The notes: generated by a model not told the origin, from the letters alone. Positions 31,914-41,708 are shown, counted from the first letter of the stretch. The stretch is DNA of 48,994 bases from JBKEAR01 sp047972425 (GCA_047972425.1 JBKEAR010000008.1:1-48994); one strand, 5' to 3'. A program made the numbers and translations.

Positions 31914-33152
31914 ATGCCGTCTATCTTTCGTCCGTTTAAAGCATTAAGGCCAAGCACGCAAGAGCAAGCGCAACAAATTATTGCACCGCCTTATGATGTG
32001 ATGATGGAAGAAGAGGCAAAAAAATATGCTCAATTATCACCTTTAAGCTTTGTGCATGTATCGCGTGCAGAGGTGGATTTAGCTGATAATATAGACCCCC
32101 ATAGCCAAGCGGTTTATAATCAGGCAGCTCATGCCATGCAAGCATTGCTCGATAGCGGTGCGATTATCCAAGAGCCAAATGAAAGCTGGTATATCATTCA
32201 AATAGAAGATCAATCGGGGCATATACAAACAGGTTTTGGCGGGGTGGCAAGCTGTGCGGCTTACGATAAAAATTTAATTGCCAAGCATGAGCTCACACGC
32301 CCGGATAAAGAAGAGGATAGGCTGAACCAAATTCAAACCATCGGTGCACAAACAGGGCCCGTATTACTCACCCATAAACCCAATGCCGCCTTAACGGCAT
32401 TTGCCAATGATTATATGGTGAATACTCCGCCTGTTATAGAGGCACAAACACCCCATGATGGTGCAACCCATCGTTTATGGATTGTAAGCCAACCCAAAGA
32501 TGTTACCGTAATCTCAGCACAATTTGATGCCATGGAGAAATTATGGATTGCCGATGGCCATCATCGCTCGGCGGCGGCCACAAGATTATCGAAAAGATTA
32601 CCGGATAATCCCCAAGCCCAATGGTTTTTAAGTGTGTCTTTCCCATCCGATGAAATGAAGCTTTTGGATTATAACAGGCTAGTAACCGATTTAGGTGCAT
32701 ATGATGCGCAAAGCTTTTTAGAAAAACTCGAAAACGATTTTATTATTGAACCGCAGGAGAATGTGGTATCGCCCAAATTTGAAGGTCAAATGACGCTTTT
32801 TTTAAAAAATGGTATCTATTTACTCACCGATAAATCCGAAAAACCAAGCGATGCCGTAAAACGCCTAGATGTAGCGATGTTGGCCGATAAAATTTTGCAA
32901 CCTATTTTAGGCATAAATGACCCGCGCACCGATAATCGCATTCATTTTGCGGGGGGCGCAAGGGGATTAAATTATTTGCAATCTCGGGTACAACAAGGCT
33001 TAGATGCTTGCGCTTTTGCCATGTTCCCTACACCCATGACAGCCGTTATGGAGGTTGCCGATGCCCATAAAATCATGCCACCTAAATCCACATGGTTCGA
33101 GCCCAAATTGGCCGATGGTCTCATTAGTCATAGCCTGAAAAATAATAATTAA
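31914..33152 (+). CDS. DUF1015-family protein
   Basis: The protein has 412 residues and belongs to the DUF1015 family, whose members start with FRPFKALRP followed by IIAPPYDVM, both seen here. The conserved WIADGHHRSAAATRLSK in the middle resembles a phosphate or nucleotide-binding ParB/Srx-like kinase loop, and some relatives are free-serine kinases, but activity here is not shown. No serine-synthesis gene is adjacent. TGGAG precedes the ATG. Confidence 0.9.
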   Translation: MPSIFRPFKALRPSTQEQAQQIIAPPYDVMMEEEAKKYAQLSPLSFVHVSRAEVDLADNIDPHSQAVYNQAAHAMQALLDSGAIIQEPNESWYIIQIEDQSGHIQTGFGGVASCAAYDKNLIAKHELTRPDKEEDRLNQIQTIGAQTGPVLLTHKPNAALTAFANDYMVNTPPVIEAQTPHDGATHRLWIVSQPKDVTVISAQFDAMEKLWIADGHHRSAAATRLSKRLPDNPQAQWFLSVSFPSDEMKLLDYNRLVTDLGAYDAQSFLEKLENDFIIEPQENVVSPKFEGQMTLFLKNGIYLLTDKSEKPSDAVKRLDVAMLADKILQPILGINDPRTDNRIHFAGGARGLNYLQSRVQQGLDACAFAMFPTPMTAVMEVADAHKIMPPKSTWFEPKLADGLISHSLKNNN

Positions 33153-33209
33153 TTTTTGTTTTTTATTATCATTCGGTGTATAAATAAGCATCAGTAAAAA
33201 GGAAAATGA

Positions 33210-33533
33210 ATGAAAAAGAATCTTTTGTTTGTTGGTCTGGTTATTTTAAGCGGATGCACCGTTAATCAGACGGCCGGGGTACAATCACAGCGGGGTGGTG
33301 TTTACCAAGTAGAATGCTCGCCATTAGAATCCGGCGTATGCCAAACAAAAGCTCAAAAAACATGTGCGCGCCAAGGTAAAAATGTAAAGGTTATCAGTAC
33401 CGATACAGTTAAAAAATATGGCCGTTCTTCGGTAGAGACATATGCAGGTGGTTTTGAGAACCAAGAGGCTGCCCCTTATGGTGGTGCGCGTAAAGTCCAA
33501 GTTTTGCAAGCCAAATTTTCTTGTGTATCATAG
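33210..33533 (+). CDS. Small lipoprotein of unknown function
   Basis: I do not recognise a family. The 107 residues start with a lipoprotein signal (MKKNLLFVGLVILSGC) whose lipobox LSGC puts the lipidated Cys at residue 16. The mature part has four more cysteines (ECSPLESGVC, KTCARQG and FSCVS), enough for two disulfides, which fits a periplasmic location. AAAAGGAAAATG provides the ribosome site. The 5'-nucleotidase gene begins 32 nt after the stop, so the two may be co-transcribed. Confidence 0.8.
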   Translation: MKKNLLFVGLVILSGCTVNQTAGVQSQRGGVYQVECSPLESGVCQTKAQKTCARQGKNVKVISTDTVKKYGRSSVETYAGGFENQEAAPYGGARKVQVLQAKFSCVS

Positions 33534-33565
33534 CAATAAAAGAGTTTATTAATAAGGAAGAAAAA

Positions 33566-35593
33566 ATGAAAAAATTACTCACAGCAACTATATTAACTTC
33601 ACTATTTTCATATAGTGCCATGGCTGAGCCGATGGGCGATATGAGCCAAGCCAAAGACCAATTACGGATTTTGCATTTTAACGATTTTCATGCACGTTTT
33701 GAGCCTGTTAACAAATATAATAGTGTATGTAGTGCCGAAGATGCTGCCGAGGCTGGTAAATGTTTTGGTGGTGCAGCCCGTTTAGCCGGTGCAATTAACG
33801 ATGGCAAAGCCGATGCAGCGAGTAAAGGCCAAGATGCTTTAGTTTTAGTTGGCGGCGATGCATTTCAGGGAACATTATTTTATAGTTTTTATAAAGGCAA
33901 AGCCACGGCCGATGTAATGAACCAAATGGAGATTGATGCTTGGGCATTGGGTAATCATGAATTTGATGATGGACCATCAATATTGGCCGAGTTTGCCGAT
34001 AATGTAAACTTTCCGCTCCTTATGGCAAATGCAGAGATTGCAGATGATAGTGAAATTAACGGCAAGATACTCCCATATATTGTTAAAGAGGTTGGCGATC
34101 AAAAAGTTGGTATTATTGGTTTAATTACTGAGCAAACGAGTGTAACCTCCAGCCCAGGTGATAAAATAAAATTTTTAGAATCTATTCAGGTGCTTCCCCC
34201 AATTATCGAAAAATTGAAGGCCGAAGGAGTTAACAAAATTATTGTTTTGACTCATATTGGTTTTTGGAATGATGTTCAAGTTGCCAAAAATGTTGCTGGT
34301 ATCGACCTTATTGTTGGTGGACATACAAATACATTACTTTCTAACTCGGCCGAGGGCGCGCAAAGTGGGTATCCATTTGTGGCAACCGACCCCGAAGGGC
34401 GCAAAGTACCAATTGTACAAGCTTATGCTTATACGCAATATTTGGGTGATTTAACAGTTGGTTTCGATGAAAACGGAGAGATTGTTGCTTGGGAAGGCGA
34501 TACAAAACGATTAACAGATGATATTCCACAAGATACTAAAGTTATTGAAGTTGTTAATAGCTATGCCGAGCCACTTAATGAAGTACGCCAAAAAATAGTT
34601 GGTTATTCTGAAAAACCGATTAATGGCGACCGTGCTTTTTGCCGTGTGGTAGAATGCGAAATGGGTAATTTAATTGCTGATGCCATGCTTGAGCGTACAA
34701 AAGACCAAGGCATTACTTTAGCTTTCCAAAATGGTGGGGGTATTCGTGCCTCTATTGATGAAGGTGATATTACAATGGAGGAAGTATTAACAGTTCTTCC
34801 GTTCCAAAATACATTAGCAACATTTCAAGTAACTGGAAAAGATGTTAAAGCCGCTTTAGAAAATGGTGTGAGCCAGATTGAAGATGTAGAAGGGCGCTTT
34901 TTGCAAGTAGCCGGTTTACGTTATACATTCGACCCCAGCTTACCTGCCGGCGAGCGTGTAACCTCGGTAGAAGTACAAGAGAGCGAAAATTGGGTGCCTT
35001 TAGATGAAACAAAAACTTATGGTGCCGTAACAAACGATTATGTTCGTGGTGGTGGTGACGGTTTTTCTATCTTTAAAGAAAATGCGATTAACCCTTATGA
35101 TTTTGGCCCGAATTTAGAAGATGTTGTGATTGAATATTTAACACAGCACCCAGAATATGAACCCAAATTAGATGGCCGGATTACCGTTCTTGAACCCAGC
35201 AAAATTGATGAAGCCAAAGAAGCTGTAAAAGATGCCGTTGATGTGGCTGCAGCAAAAACAGAAGAAGTGATGGATGCCAGCAAAGTAAAGGCTGAAGAAG
35301 CCAAAGAAGCCCTAAAAGTTGCTATGGATAAAACATCGGAAAAAACAGCCGAGATGATGGAAGTTGGTAAAGAAAAAGCAACCGAGATGATGGATGCCAC
35401 TAAAGAAAAAGCAACCGAAGCGAAAGCAGCCATTGATAATTATGTTGTGAAAACTGGTGATACATTATCGGGGATTTCTAAAAAATTATTGGGTGATGGA
35501 GAGCGTTATCCGGATTTCTTTAAGGCCAATAAAGATAAGATAGACGATCAAAATATTATTTATCCGGGTCAAGAACTTAACGTACCGCAATAA
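33566..35593 (+). CDS. Periplasmic 5'-nucleotidase with C-terminal LysM domain
   Basis: This 675-residue protein has a signal peptide (1-20, ending AMA), a metallophosphoesterase domain (about 30-260; LHFNDFHARF, VGGDAFQGT, GNHEFDDG, LTHIGF, GGHTN) and a 5'-nucleotidase C-terminal domain (about 330-530; FQNGGGIRASIDEGD, NDYVRGGGDGFS). A linker of about 75 Ala, Lys and Glu-rich residues follows (547-624), then a LysM domain (625-675; VKTGDTLSGISKKLLG, IIYPGQELNVP). It should hydrolyse nucleotides or UDP-sugars in the periplasm while held to peptidoglycan. LysM on a UshA-like enzyme is uncommon. ATG at 33566 has AAGGAAG upstream; an earlier in-frame start overlaps the lipoprotein gene. Confidence 0.93.
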   Translation: MKKLLTATILTSLFSYSAMAEPMGDMSQAKDQLRILHFNDFHARFEPVNKYNSVCSAEDAAEAGKCFGGAARLAGAINDGKADAASKGQDALVLVGGDAFQGTLFYSFYKGKATADVMNQMEIDAWALGNHEFDDGPSILAEFADNVNFPLLMANAEIADDSEINGKILPYIVKEVGDQKVGIIGLITEQTSVTSSPGDKIKFLESIQVLPPIIEKLKAEGVNKIIVLTHIGFWNDVQVAKNVAGIDLIVGGHTNTLLSNSAEGAQSGYPFVATDPEGRKVPIVQAYAYTQYLGDLTVGFDENGEIVAWEGDTKRLTDDIPQDTKVIEVVNSYAEPLNEVRQKIVGYSEKPINGDRAFCRVVECEMGNLIADAMLERTKDQGITLAFQNGGGIRASIDEGDITMEEVLTVLPFQNTLATFQVTGKDVKAALENGVSQIEDVEGRFLQVAGLRYTFDPSLPAGERVTSVEVQESENWVPLDETKTYGAVTNDYVRGGGDGFSIFKENAINPYDFGPNLEDVVIEYLTQHPEYEPKLDGRITVLEPSKIDEAKEAVKDAVDVAAAKTEEVMDASKVKAEEAKEALKVAMDKTSEKTAEMMEVGKEKATEMMDATKEKATEAKAAIDNYVVKTGDTLSGISKKLLGDGERYPDFFKANKDKIDDQNIIYPGQELNVPQ

Positions 35594-35618
35594 TAAGAAT
35601 AAATTATTGTACCATATT

Positions 35619-35650
35619 AAAGGTCTCGGCTAAAAACCGAGACCTTTTTT
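35619..35650 (+). terminator. Intrinsic terminator after the 5'-nucleotidase gene
   Basis: AAAGGTCTCGG (35619-35629) and CCGAGACCTTT (35637-35647) pair over a 7-nt loop and a T run follows. Confidence 0.92.
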
Positions 35651-35733
35651 ATATAATAATCGCAACTGGAAAAAAAAATAATTATCGGTTATAATTTTTT
35701 TCCCTTTAAAATGATAATAATGATCGGAAAGCC

Positions 35734-36870
35734 ATGTTAGTGCCAAACCTAGACGATTTTCCTTGTGAATATTTCGATTTAAATGAGCCGCTCCTATTAA
35801 TGAGCGGTAAAGAGATACAAAATATCCGCATCGCATGGACATCCACAGGGACAATGAATGCCGATAAAAGCAATGTAATTTTGGTTTGTCATGCTTTAAC
35901 GGGCGACCAGTTTTTTGCCGATGAAAACCCCATAACAAATAAGCCCGGCTGGTGGAGCAACCTAATAGGCCCCAAAAAAGCCATTGATACTGAAAAATAT
36001 TTTGTTATTTGTAGCAATGTTTTGGGCGGCTGTATGGGGACAACAGGGCCGGCAAGCATTAACCCCGATACAGGTAAGGCTTGGGGGTTGGACTTCCCGA
36101 TTATTACGATATCCGATATGGTGGCGGCACAATGTGCGCTGATTGACCATTTGGGCATTGATAAACTATTTGCGGTTATCGGTGGCTCTATGGGCGGTAT
36201 GCAGGCATTAGAATGGGGCGTGCGCTATAAAGATAGGGTGCAATCGGTTTTAGCTATTGCCACAACCGCGCAACATTCGGCACAAAATATCGCTTTTAAC
36301 GAGGTTGGCCGGCAAGCCGTAATGGCCGACCCCGATTGGTGCGGGGGCAATTATTTAGAGCAAGGGCTTATACCTAAGCGGGGGTTAGCCGTGGCACGCA
36401 TGGCGGCCCATGTAACTTATTTATCGGAGCCCGCCTTGCAACGTAAATTCGGGCGGCGCTTACAAGATAGAGATAGCCTTACTTTTGGTTTTGATGCTGA
36501 TTTTCAGATAGAAAGCTATTTGCGTTATCAGGGTTCTACTTTTGTGGATCGGTTCGATGCCAACTCTTATTTATATATCACAAGAGCCGTGGATTATTTT
36601 GACCTTGCAGCAAGTGCAGAAAGTGAGCATTTATCCGATGCTTTTAAAGAAAATAATGTGCGTTGGTGTGTAATTAGTTTTACATCGGATTGGTTATACC
36701 CAACCAATGAGAGCCGCAATATTGTTAAAGCGCTTATTGCAAATGCGGCCAATGTTAGTTTTGTCGAGATTGAATCCGATGCCGGCCATGATGCATTTTT
36801 ATTAAACGAACCCCGATTTTTTGAAACAGTCGAGGGCTTTTTAACCGGAGGAAAAAAAGATGCGCACTGA
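35734..36870 (+). CDS. metX: Homoserine O-acetyltransferase MetX
   Basis: MetX acetylates (or succinylates, in some relatives) homoserine at the start of methionine synthesis. The 378 residues show the alpha/beta hydrolase fold with nucleophile Ser152 in GGSMGGMQALEW, the oxyanion block ALTGDQFF, and the late Asp/His pair in SDAGHDAFL. Its last 11 bases overlap metW. No SAM riboswitch is recognisable upstream. Whether it uses acetyl- or succinyl-CoA cannot be decided here. Confidence 0.95.
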   Translation: MLVPNLDDFPCEYFDLNEPLLLMSGKEIQNIRIAWTSTGTMNADKSNVILVCHALTGDQFFADENPITNKPGWWSNLIGPKKAIDTEKYFVICSNVLGGCMGTTGPASINPDTGKAWGLDFPIITISDMVAAQCALIDHLGIDKLFAVIGGSMGGMQALEWGVRYKDRVQSVLAIATTAQHSAQNIAFNEVGRQAVMADPDWCGGNYLEQGLIPKRGLAVARMAAHVTYLSEPALQRKFGRRLQDRDSLTFGFDADFQIESYLRYQGSTFVDRFDANSYLYITRAVDYFDLAASAESEHLSDAFKENNVRWCVISFTSDWLYPTNESRNIVKALIANAANVSFVEIESDAGHDAFLLNEPRFFETVEGFLTGGKKDAH

Positions 36871-37519
36871 GGAACAAAATCAACGCATAAAAACAGGTGT
36901 TCATTTACAGGCCGATGGTAATATTCGCCATGATTACGAACTTATTGCATCGATGTGCGATGATAATATTAAATTACTCGATATCGCTTGTGGCGATGGA
37001 GATTTATTGGCTTATTTAGAAAGCCAGCATGATATTTCGGGGCAAGGTATCGAAATTTCGCGCGATGGTGTAAAAAATGCACTATCTAAAGGGCTTTCGG
37101 TTATCCAAGGCGATGCCGATAACGATTTAGATGATATGCCCGATAAAGCCTTTGATTATGCTGTGCTTAGCCAATCGGTACAGGCATTATATCGCCCGCG
37201 CCATGTATTAGAGCAAATGGGGCGCATTAGTAAAAAACAAATAGTTTCTTTTCCGAATTTTGGCCATTGGAAGGTGCGTTGGTATTTAAGCACAAGGGGG
37301 CGCATGCCCGTAAACCCAACCTTACCTTGGGAGTGGTATAACACACCCAATATTCATTTTTGTACCATTAAAGATTTTGTGATTTTATGTGGGCAACTTG
37401 GTTTTACAATCGAGCAAGGTTATGCCCTTAATCGGCACTCTAAAACCAAAGATATTACCCGTTCTATCGGTGCAGCCAATTGGCAAGCGGAGCATGCAAT
37501 TTTTAAATTGGTGAGTTAG
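36860..37519 (+). CDS. metW: MetW methyltransferase-like protein
   Basis: MetW is a SAM-methyltransferase-fold protein that is almost always coupled to MetX and is needed for its activity in several proteobacteria. The 219 residues hold the glycine loop LLDIACGDGDLLAYL, the acidic block GIEISRDGV and the family motif VSFPNFGHWKVRWYL. It overlaps metX by 11 bp, so translation is coupled. Its stop overlaps that of the convergent MFS gene by 4 bp. Confidence 0.95.
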   Translation: MRTEEQNQRIKTGVHLQADGNIRHDYELIASMCDDNIKLLDIACGDGDLLAYLESQHDISGQGIEISRDGVKNALSKGLSVIQGDADNDLDDMPDKAFDYAVLSQSVQALYRPRHVLEQMGRISKKQIVSFPNFGHWKVRWYLSTRGRMPVNPTLPWEWYNTPNIHFCTIKDFVILCGQLGFTIEQGYALNRHSKTKDITRSIGAANWQAEHAIFKLVS

Positions 37520-38682
37520 TGGTTTTGTGCGTATTTCTGAACACGAAAGATTAAAATAATCAGTAAAGCAAAAGCCAATGGCAAAATGAATATAGCGATT
37601 CTGAGGTTAAAAATTTGGCTCAGATAGCCAATAACCGCCGGAAAAATACCAAAGCCACTAATACCAAATAATGCCAGTAACGAAAATAAAGCGGAGTTAT
37701 TGGTATGGATTAATCGTGCGGCAACAATTAATATCATTGGCCAAAAACATGCTGCTGAAAATCCGGCTAATGCCAGCATGAGATAAAATGATAAAATGCT
37801 AAAAGTAAATGGTATGAGTAAAGAGGCAATTATGCCTAATATGGCCGATAAAAACATGAGGCCAATCTCAGATAACAAATTGGATAATTTTACACTTAAA
37901 AAGCGCCCAATGGCCATTGATGAAGAAAATACCACAACGGCAAATGTACCGATGCGAATATTATCGGATAAAAAATTACTGATATAAGTGCGGCTCCAAA
38001 ATGTAAAGGCCGATTCAACCCCGGCAGCTAAAAATAATGCGGCCGCCAATATCCAAAAGATGCGCATTTTAAATAAGCGATAAATAATTTGGATATTAAA
38101 ATTTTCGCTATCTAAACTTCTGGGAAAGCGACTAACACTAAATAATATTCCTATCAAAAAAGCAAAAAATGCGGCAATACGAAAGATAATCCGCCAAGAA
38201 ACATCCATATATAAAAGCTGGCCAAAAATAATAGCCGCAATAACAACCCCAACCGGAAAAAACGCATTGGCAATATTAACATATTTATTGGTATTATTGG
38301 GGTGTAAATCGACAATGAGCGGGTTAATCACACCTTCGATGATACCTCCACCAAAGCCAATAAAGATTAAACTTACCAAAAGTAGCGGATAAGACGGAGC
38401 AAAGCTTGCGCATAAAAGCCCCAGAGCCAACAGATATTGCCCGTTAAAACTAAATATTTTTTTGCCAATAGTTGTTGCAAAAATAGCAAAAATCAGTAAA
38501 CCGAACATTAGGGCAAAGTTGCGTAAGCTTTCAGTTAAGCCACCTTCAACACTATTTAAATTCAATTCATTAGAAATTTCGGGTAAACAAAGGCCAATAA
38601 TTACCGAGCTAACCGAAAAGCTCATAAATGAACACCAGCTTATATAATCAAGCGGTAAAAACTGATCATTATTTTGGCGCAT
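37516..38682 (-). CDS. MFS transporter, substrate unknown
   Basis: This is a 12-helix major facilitator of 388 residues. The order of helices, the central charged loop near residue 190 and the pattern FIGFGGGIIEGVINPLIVDLHP in helix 4-5 resemble the fucose permease/sugar branch, but that is not a firm assignment. Its end overlaps the end of metW by 4 bp. The start at 38682 is ATG with AGGAGA upstream. The gap to the chorismate mutase gene (38683-38846) is AT-rich and holds both promoters. Confidence 0.88.
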   Translation of the reverse strand: MRQNNDQFLPLDYISWCSFMSFSVSSVIIGLCLPEISNELNLNSVEGGLTESLRNFALMFGLLIFAIFATTIGKKIFSFNGQYLLALGLLCASFAPSYPLLLVSLIFIGFGGGIIEGVINPLIVDLHPNNTNKYVNIANAFFPVGVVIAAIIFGQLLYMDVSWRIIFRIAAFFAFLIGILFSVSRFPRSLDSENFNIQIIYRLFKMRIFWILAAALFLAAGVESAFTFWSRTYISNFLSDNIRIGTFAVVVFSSSMAIGRFLSVKLSNLLSEIGLMFLSAILGIIASLLIPFTFSILSFYLMLALAGFSAACFWPMILIVAARLIHTNNSALFSLLALFGISGFGIFPAVIGYLSQIFNLRIAIFILPLAFALLIILIFRVQKYAQNH

Positions 38683-38846
38683 ATTCTCTCCTAAATGACA
38701 CTATAGAAACAATATAGCATATAAATATCATATAACCTTCTATTTTAATCAGAAAAAACAAAAAATATCTATGGGCAATTCCCTCGACTTGCCCAAGCAA
38801 ATCCATTAAGATAAAAAGACTTTTAAATATAAAAGGAAGAAGCCTG

Positions 38847-39713
38847 ATGAAAAATCCACTTGCAGAATTACGTGTGCAGATTGATGCAATTGACGATGAA
38901 ATTTTATCGCTCTTAGAAAAACGCTCAAAAGTTGTTTATAAAGTGGGTGAGTATAAGGAAAAACAGCCCGTAAAAGTGCGCCCGGCAAGGGAAATTCAGA
39001 TGAACTGGAATTTAGCGCAAAAGTCTATTCCTGCTTATCCGGCACCAGTGTTACAGCGCATTTGGCGCGAGATTATTACATCTACCCTTACAATTGAAGG
39101 CGATTTTGCCGTTGATGTCTTTTTTGATGAAAAAAATGATTTACGCACATCTTTGGCATTATGGGATCTCACCCGGGATCATTTTGGCTCTTGGTGCCCG
39201 ATTTATCGCAGTACCGATAAAATTGCGATGATTGAGCAATTAGCTAAGCATGAAGTTGAGCTTGTGGTCATGCCCATTAAAAATATCTCGATTGACCCCG
39301 AGCCTTGGTGGCTTTATTTGGCTAACCGCCCAAAAGAGGCCGAGTGGTATCCGCGGATTGCCTTTCATTTACCGTTTTCGGGGCCATCAAATAGCTGGGC
39401 TTATCATGATATAGAAGCTTTGGTGCTTTCTTGTGCAACTATCGAGCCATCTGGACATGATGAAACATTATTTTGTATTGAAGTTCTAAAGGGTGATTAT
39501 GGAAGCTTTTTACAAAAAATTGCAATGCAAGATTGCGTACTGATAGAAAAGGCAGACCCCGATAAACATAAATTTTCGGCTGCGCTTGTAAAATTTGATG
39601 GATATTTGGTAGATAATGAGACTATAATTGCCGAGTTTTTATCGGCCTTTAGTGATTATGAATTTAAAGTAACATTGCTCGGAACCATTGGCAAAACGCC
39701 CGAATATATATGA
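38847..39713 (+). CDS. Chorismate mutase (AroQ type) with a long C-terminal domain
   Basis: Chorismate mutase makes prephenate for tyrosine and phenylalanine. The AroQ helical domain is residues 1-90, with the active-site pattern LRVQIDAIDDEILSLLEKR and IWREII. The remaining 200 residues form a second domain that matches no enzyme motif I know; the position recalls the prephenate dehydratase part of PheA, but the TRDHFGS-like block lacks the dehydratase Thr-Arg-Phe motif. It is followed directly by hisC and tyrA, so the operon covers tyrosine and aromatic transamination. AAGGAAG precedes the ATG. Confidence 0.88.
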   Translation: MKNPLAELRVQIDAIDDEILSLLEKRSKVVYKVGEYKEKQPVKVRPAREIQMNWNLAQKSIPAYPAPVLQRIWREIITSTLTIEGDFAVDVFFDEKNDLRTSLALWDLTRDHFGSWCPIYRSTDKIAMIEQLAKHEVELVVMPIKNISIDPEPWWLYLANRPKEAEWYPRIAFHLPFSGPSNSWAYHDIEALVLSCATIEPSGHDETLFCIEVLKGDYGSFLQKIAMQDCVLIEKADPDKHKFSAALVKFDGYLVDNETIIAEFLSAFSDYEFKVTLLGTIGKTPEYI

Positions 39714-39720
39714 GGATATT

Positions 39721-40803
39721 ATGACGATTAAACCCAAAGTTGGCATATTAGAAATTTCGCCCTATGTTGGTGGAGAAGCCGGATTAAAAGATTTAAGCAA
39801 TATTCATAAACTCTCGGCGAACGAGGGCGCATTGGGGCCTTCGCCCAAAGCGATGGAAGCCATTAATTTGGCGGCAAAAGATATGCATCGCTACCCCGAT
39901 GGTAGTGCTTATAAATTGCGCCAAACATTAGGGGAAATCCATGGGCTTAACCCAAACCAAATTTTATGCGGCAATGGCTCCGATGAGATTATCACCTTGC
40001 TGATACAATCTTTTGCCGGGGCAGGGGATGAAGTTTTATATTCCAAATATGGGTTTTTAATGTATCCAATCACCGCCTTAACCCAAGGGGCAATTCCTGT
40101 TTGGGCAGATGAAAATCATTATACCACCGATGTTGATGCGATTTTGGCCAAGGTCAGCAGCCGAACAAAAATGGTGTTTATTGCCAACCCCAATAACCCA
40201 ACAGGTACATATTTACCCGAAGCCGAAATGCGCCGCCTGCGTCAAGAACTTCCCCAAGATATCCTCCTTGTGATTGATGCTGCCTATGCAGAATTTGTCA
40301 CAGCCAATGATTATGATTGCGGCATAAAACTGGTGAATGAATTTGATAATGTGGTGATGACCCGTACATTCTCTAAAGCCTATGCCTTGGGTGGAGTACG
40401 ATTGGGCTGGTGTTACGCAAATGATGATATTATTGATATTCTTAACCGTGTGCGTGGGCCTTTTAATGTGAATGCACTGGCTTTGGCAGCCGGTGTTGCT
40501 GCGCTGAATGATACGGCACATTTAAACGCAACGATTAACCATACAATAAAATGGCGCATATGGTTAAGCGATGCCATCAGCCAAATTGGGTTAGAAGTTT
40601 TACCAAGCCAAGGCAATTTTATTTTGGTGCGTTTTAGCAATGCTGCAACGGCCGATGCCGCCGAGCTTGCCCTAAAAAATCAGGGGCTGATTATGCGCAA
40701 AATGGGCGGCTATAAAATGCCCGAAGCCTTGCGTATTACCATTGGCTTAGCGGATGAAAACCAAGCCATTGTTAAAGTTTTAACGGAATTTATGGGGAAA
40801 TAG
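39721..40803 (+). CDS. hisC: Histidinol-phosphate aminotransferase family (aromatic aminotransferase role likely)
   Basis: This is a fold-type I PLP aminotransferase of 360 residues. PLP Lys219 lies in TRTFSKAYALGG, with LSANEGALGPSP at the start and ANPNNPTGTYL in the middle. HisC acts in histidine synthesis, and many copies placed between chorismate mutase and tyrA also transaminate prephenate or aromatic keto acids; this placement favours that role. GAGGA precedes ATG at 39721. tyrA starts 3 nt after its stop. Confidence 0.93.
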   Translation: MTIKPKVGILEISPYVGGEAGLKDLSNIHKLSANEGALGPSPKAMEAINLAAKDMHRYPDGSAYKLRQTLGEIHGLNPNQILCGNGSDEIITLLIQSFAGAGDEVLYSKYGFLMYPITALTQGAIPVWADENHYTTDVDAILAKVSSRTKMVFIANPNNPTGTYLPEAEMRRLRQELPQDILLVIDAAYAEFVTANDYDCGIKLVNEFDNVVMTRTFSKAYALGGVRLGWCYANDDIIDILNRVRGPFNVNALALAAGVAALNDTAHLNATINHTIKWRIWLSDAISQIGLEVLPSQGNFILVRFSNAATADAAELALKNQGLIMRKMGGYKMPEALRITIGLADENQAIVKVLTEFMGK

Positions 40804-40806
40804 TTA

Positions 40807-41694
40807 ATGAGCCAACCACCGCTTTTTCATCATGTTTGTATTATCGGCATTGGGCTTATTGGCTCATCATTAGCCCGCGCATTGCGCAAATACGGGCTTG
40901 CCCATAAAATTATGATATGTGATGCCTCGGAATATAATCTGAACCAAGCGAAAAAGCTTTATTTGGGCGATGAATATACGCATTCAGTAACCGAGGCTGT
41001 AAAGGGCTGCGATTTGGTTGTTTTGGCTACCCCTGTGGGTACATTTGGCACAATTGCGCAAGATATTGCGCCCCATTTGATTAAAAATGCTATTTTAACC
41101 GATGTTGGTTCGGTAAAAGCGGTGATGGAAAATGAAGTCAAACCCCATTTAAAGGCGGATACCATTATGATTGGTGGTCACCCGGTGGCGGGTACGGAAT
41201 ACTCGGGGCCTAAGGCGGGTTTTGCAGAGTTATTTGAGGATCGCTGGTGCATTTTATGCCCCGATGATAATGCCCCCAATGCGGCGATAGAAAAATTGCG
41301 CCAATTATGGTCGGCCGTTAAAAGCCAAGTGAGTATAATGCCGGCGGCACGTCATGATGAAGTTTTGGCGATAACCTCCCACTTGCCGCACCTGATTGCA
41401 TGGACGATTGTGGGTACAGCTGCGGATATGGAAGAGCGTACCAAAGGTGATGTTATTCGCTTTTCGGCATCGGGCTTTCGGGATTTTACCCGTATTGCGG
41501 CATCGGACCCAATTATGTGGCGTGATGTTTTTTTAAATAATAAAACCGCCGTGCTTGAAACTTTAGGGCGCTTTAGTGAAGATTTAACCATGTTGCAGCG
41601 CGCAATACGCGATGAAGATGGTGCGGCGCTCGAAAAACATTTTTCCCGTGGGCGAGAGATACGCAAACGGATTATTGATGCCGGCCAATCGTAA
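40807..41694 (+). CDS. tyrA: Prephenate/cyclohexadienyl dehydrogenase
   Basis: TyrA oxidatively decarboxylates prephenate or arogenate on the way to tyrosine. The 295 residues have the NAD(P) loop GIGLIGSSLARAL, the TDVGSVK motif and the catalytic His in GGHPVAGTEYSGP, followed by a helical domain (THLPHLIAW-like SHLPHLIAWTIVG). It is the last gene of the chorismate mutase-hisC-tyrA operon and ends at a terminator shared with lysA. Which substrate it prefers cannot be told. Confidence 0.94.
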   Translation: MSQPPLFHHVCIIGIGLIGSSLARALRKYGLAHKIMICDASEYNLNQAKKLYLGDEYTHSVTEAVKGCDLVVLATPVGTFGTIAQDIAPHLIKNAILTDVGSVKAVMENEVKPHLKADTIMIGGHPVAGTEYSGPKAGFAELFEDRWCILCPDDNAPNAAIEKLRQLWSAVKSQVSIMPAARHDEVLAITSHLPHLIAWTIVGTAADMEERTKGDVIRFSASGFRDFTRIAASDPIMWRDVFLNNKTAVLETLGRFSEDLTMLQRAIRDEDGAALEKHFSRGREIRKRIIDAGQS

Positions 41695-41708
41695 ATTAAG
41701 AGAGATAT

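Noticed and set aside
35095..35433. Minus-strand open frame of 112 residues rich in Ala and Ser
   Set aside because: It is the antisense shadow of the Ala/Lys/Glu linker of the LysM nucleotidase and has no ribosome site or family match.
35650..35733. SAM riboswitch before metX
   Set aside because: The AT-rich leader of about 80 nt shows none of the SAM-II pseudoknot blocks known upstream of alphaproteobacterial methionine genes.
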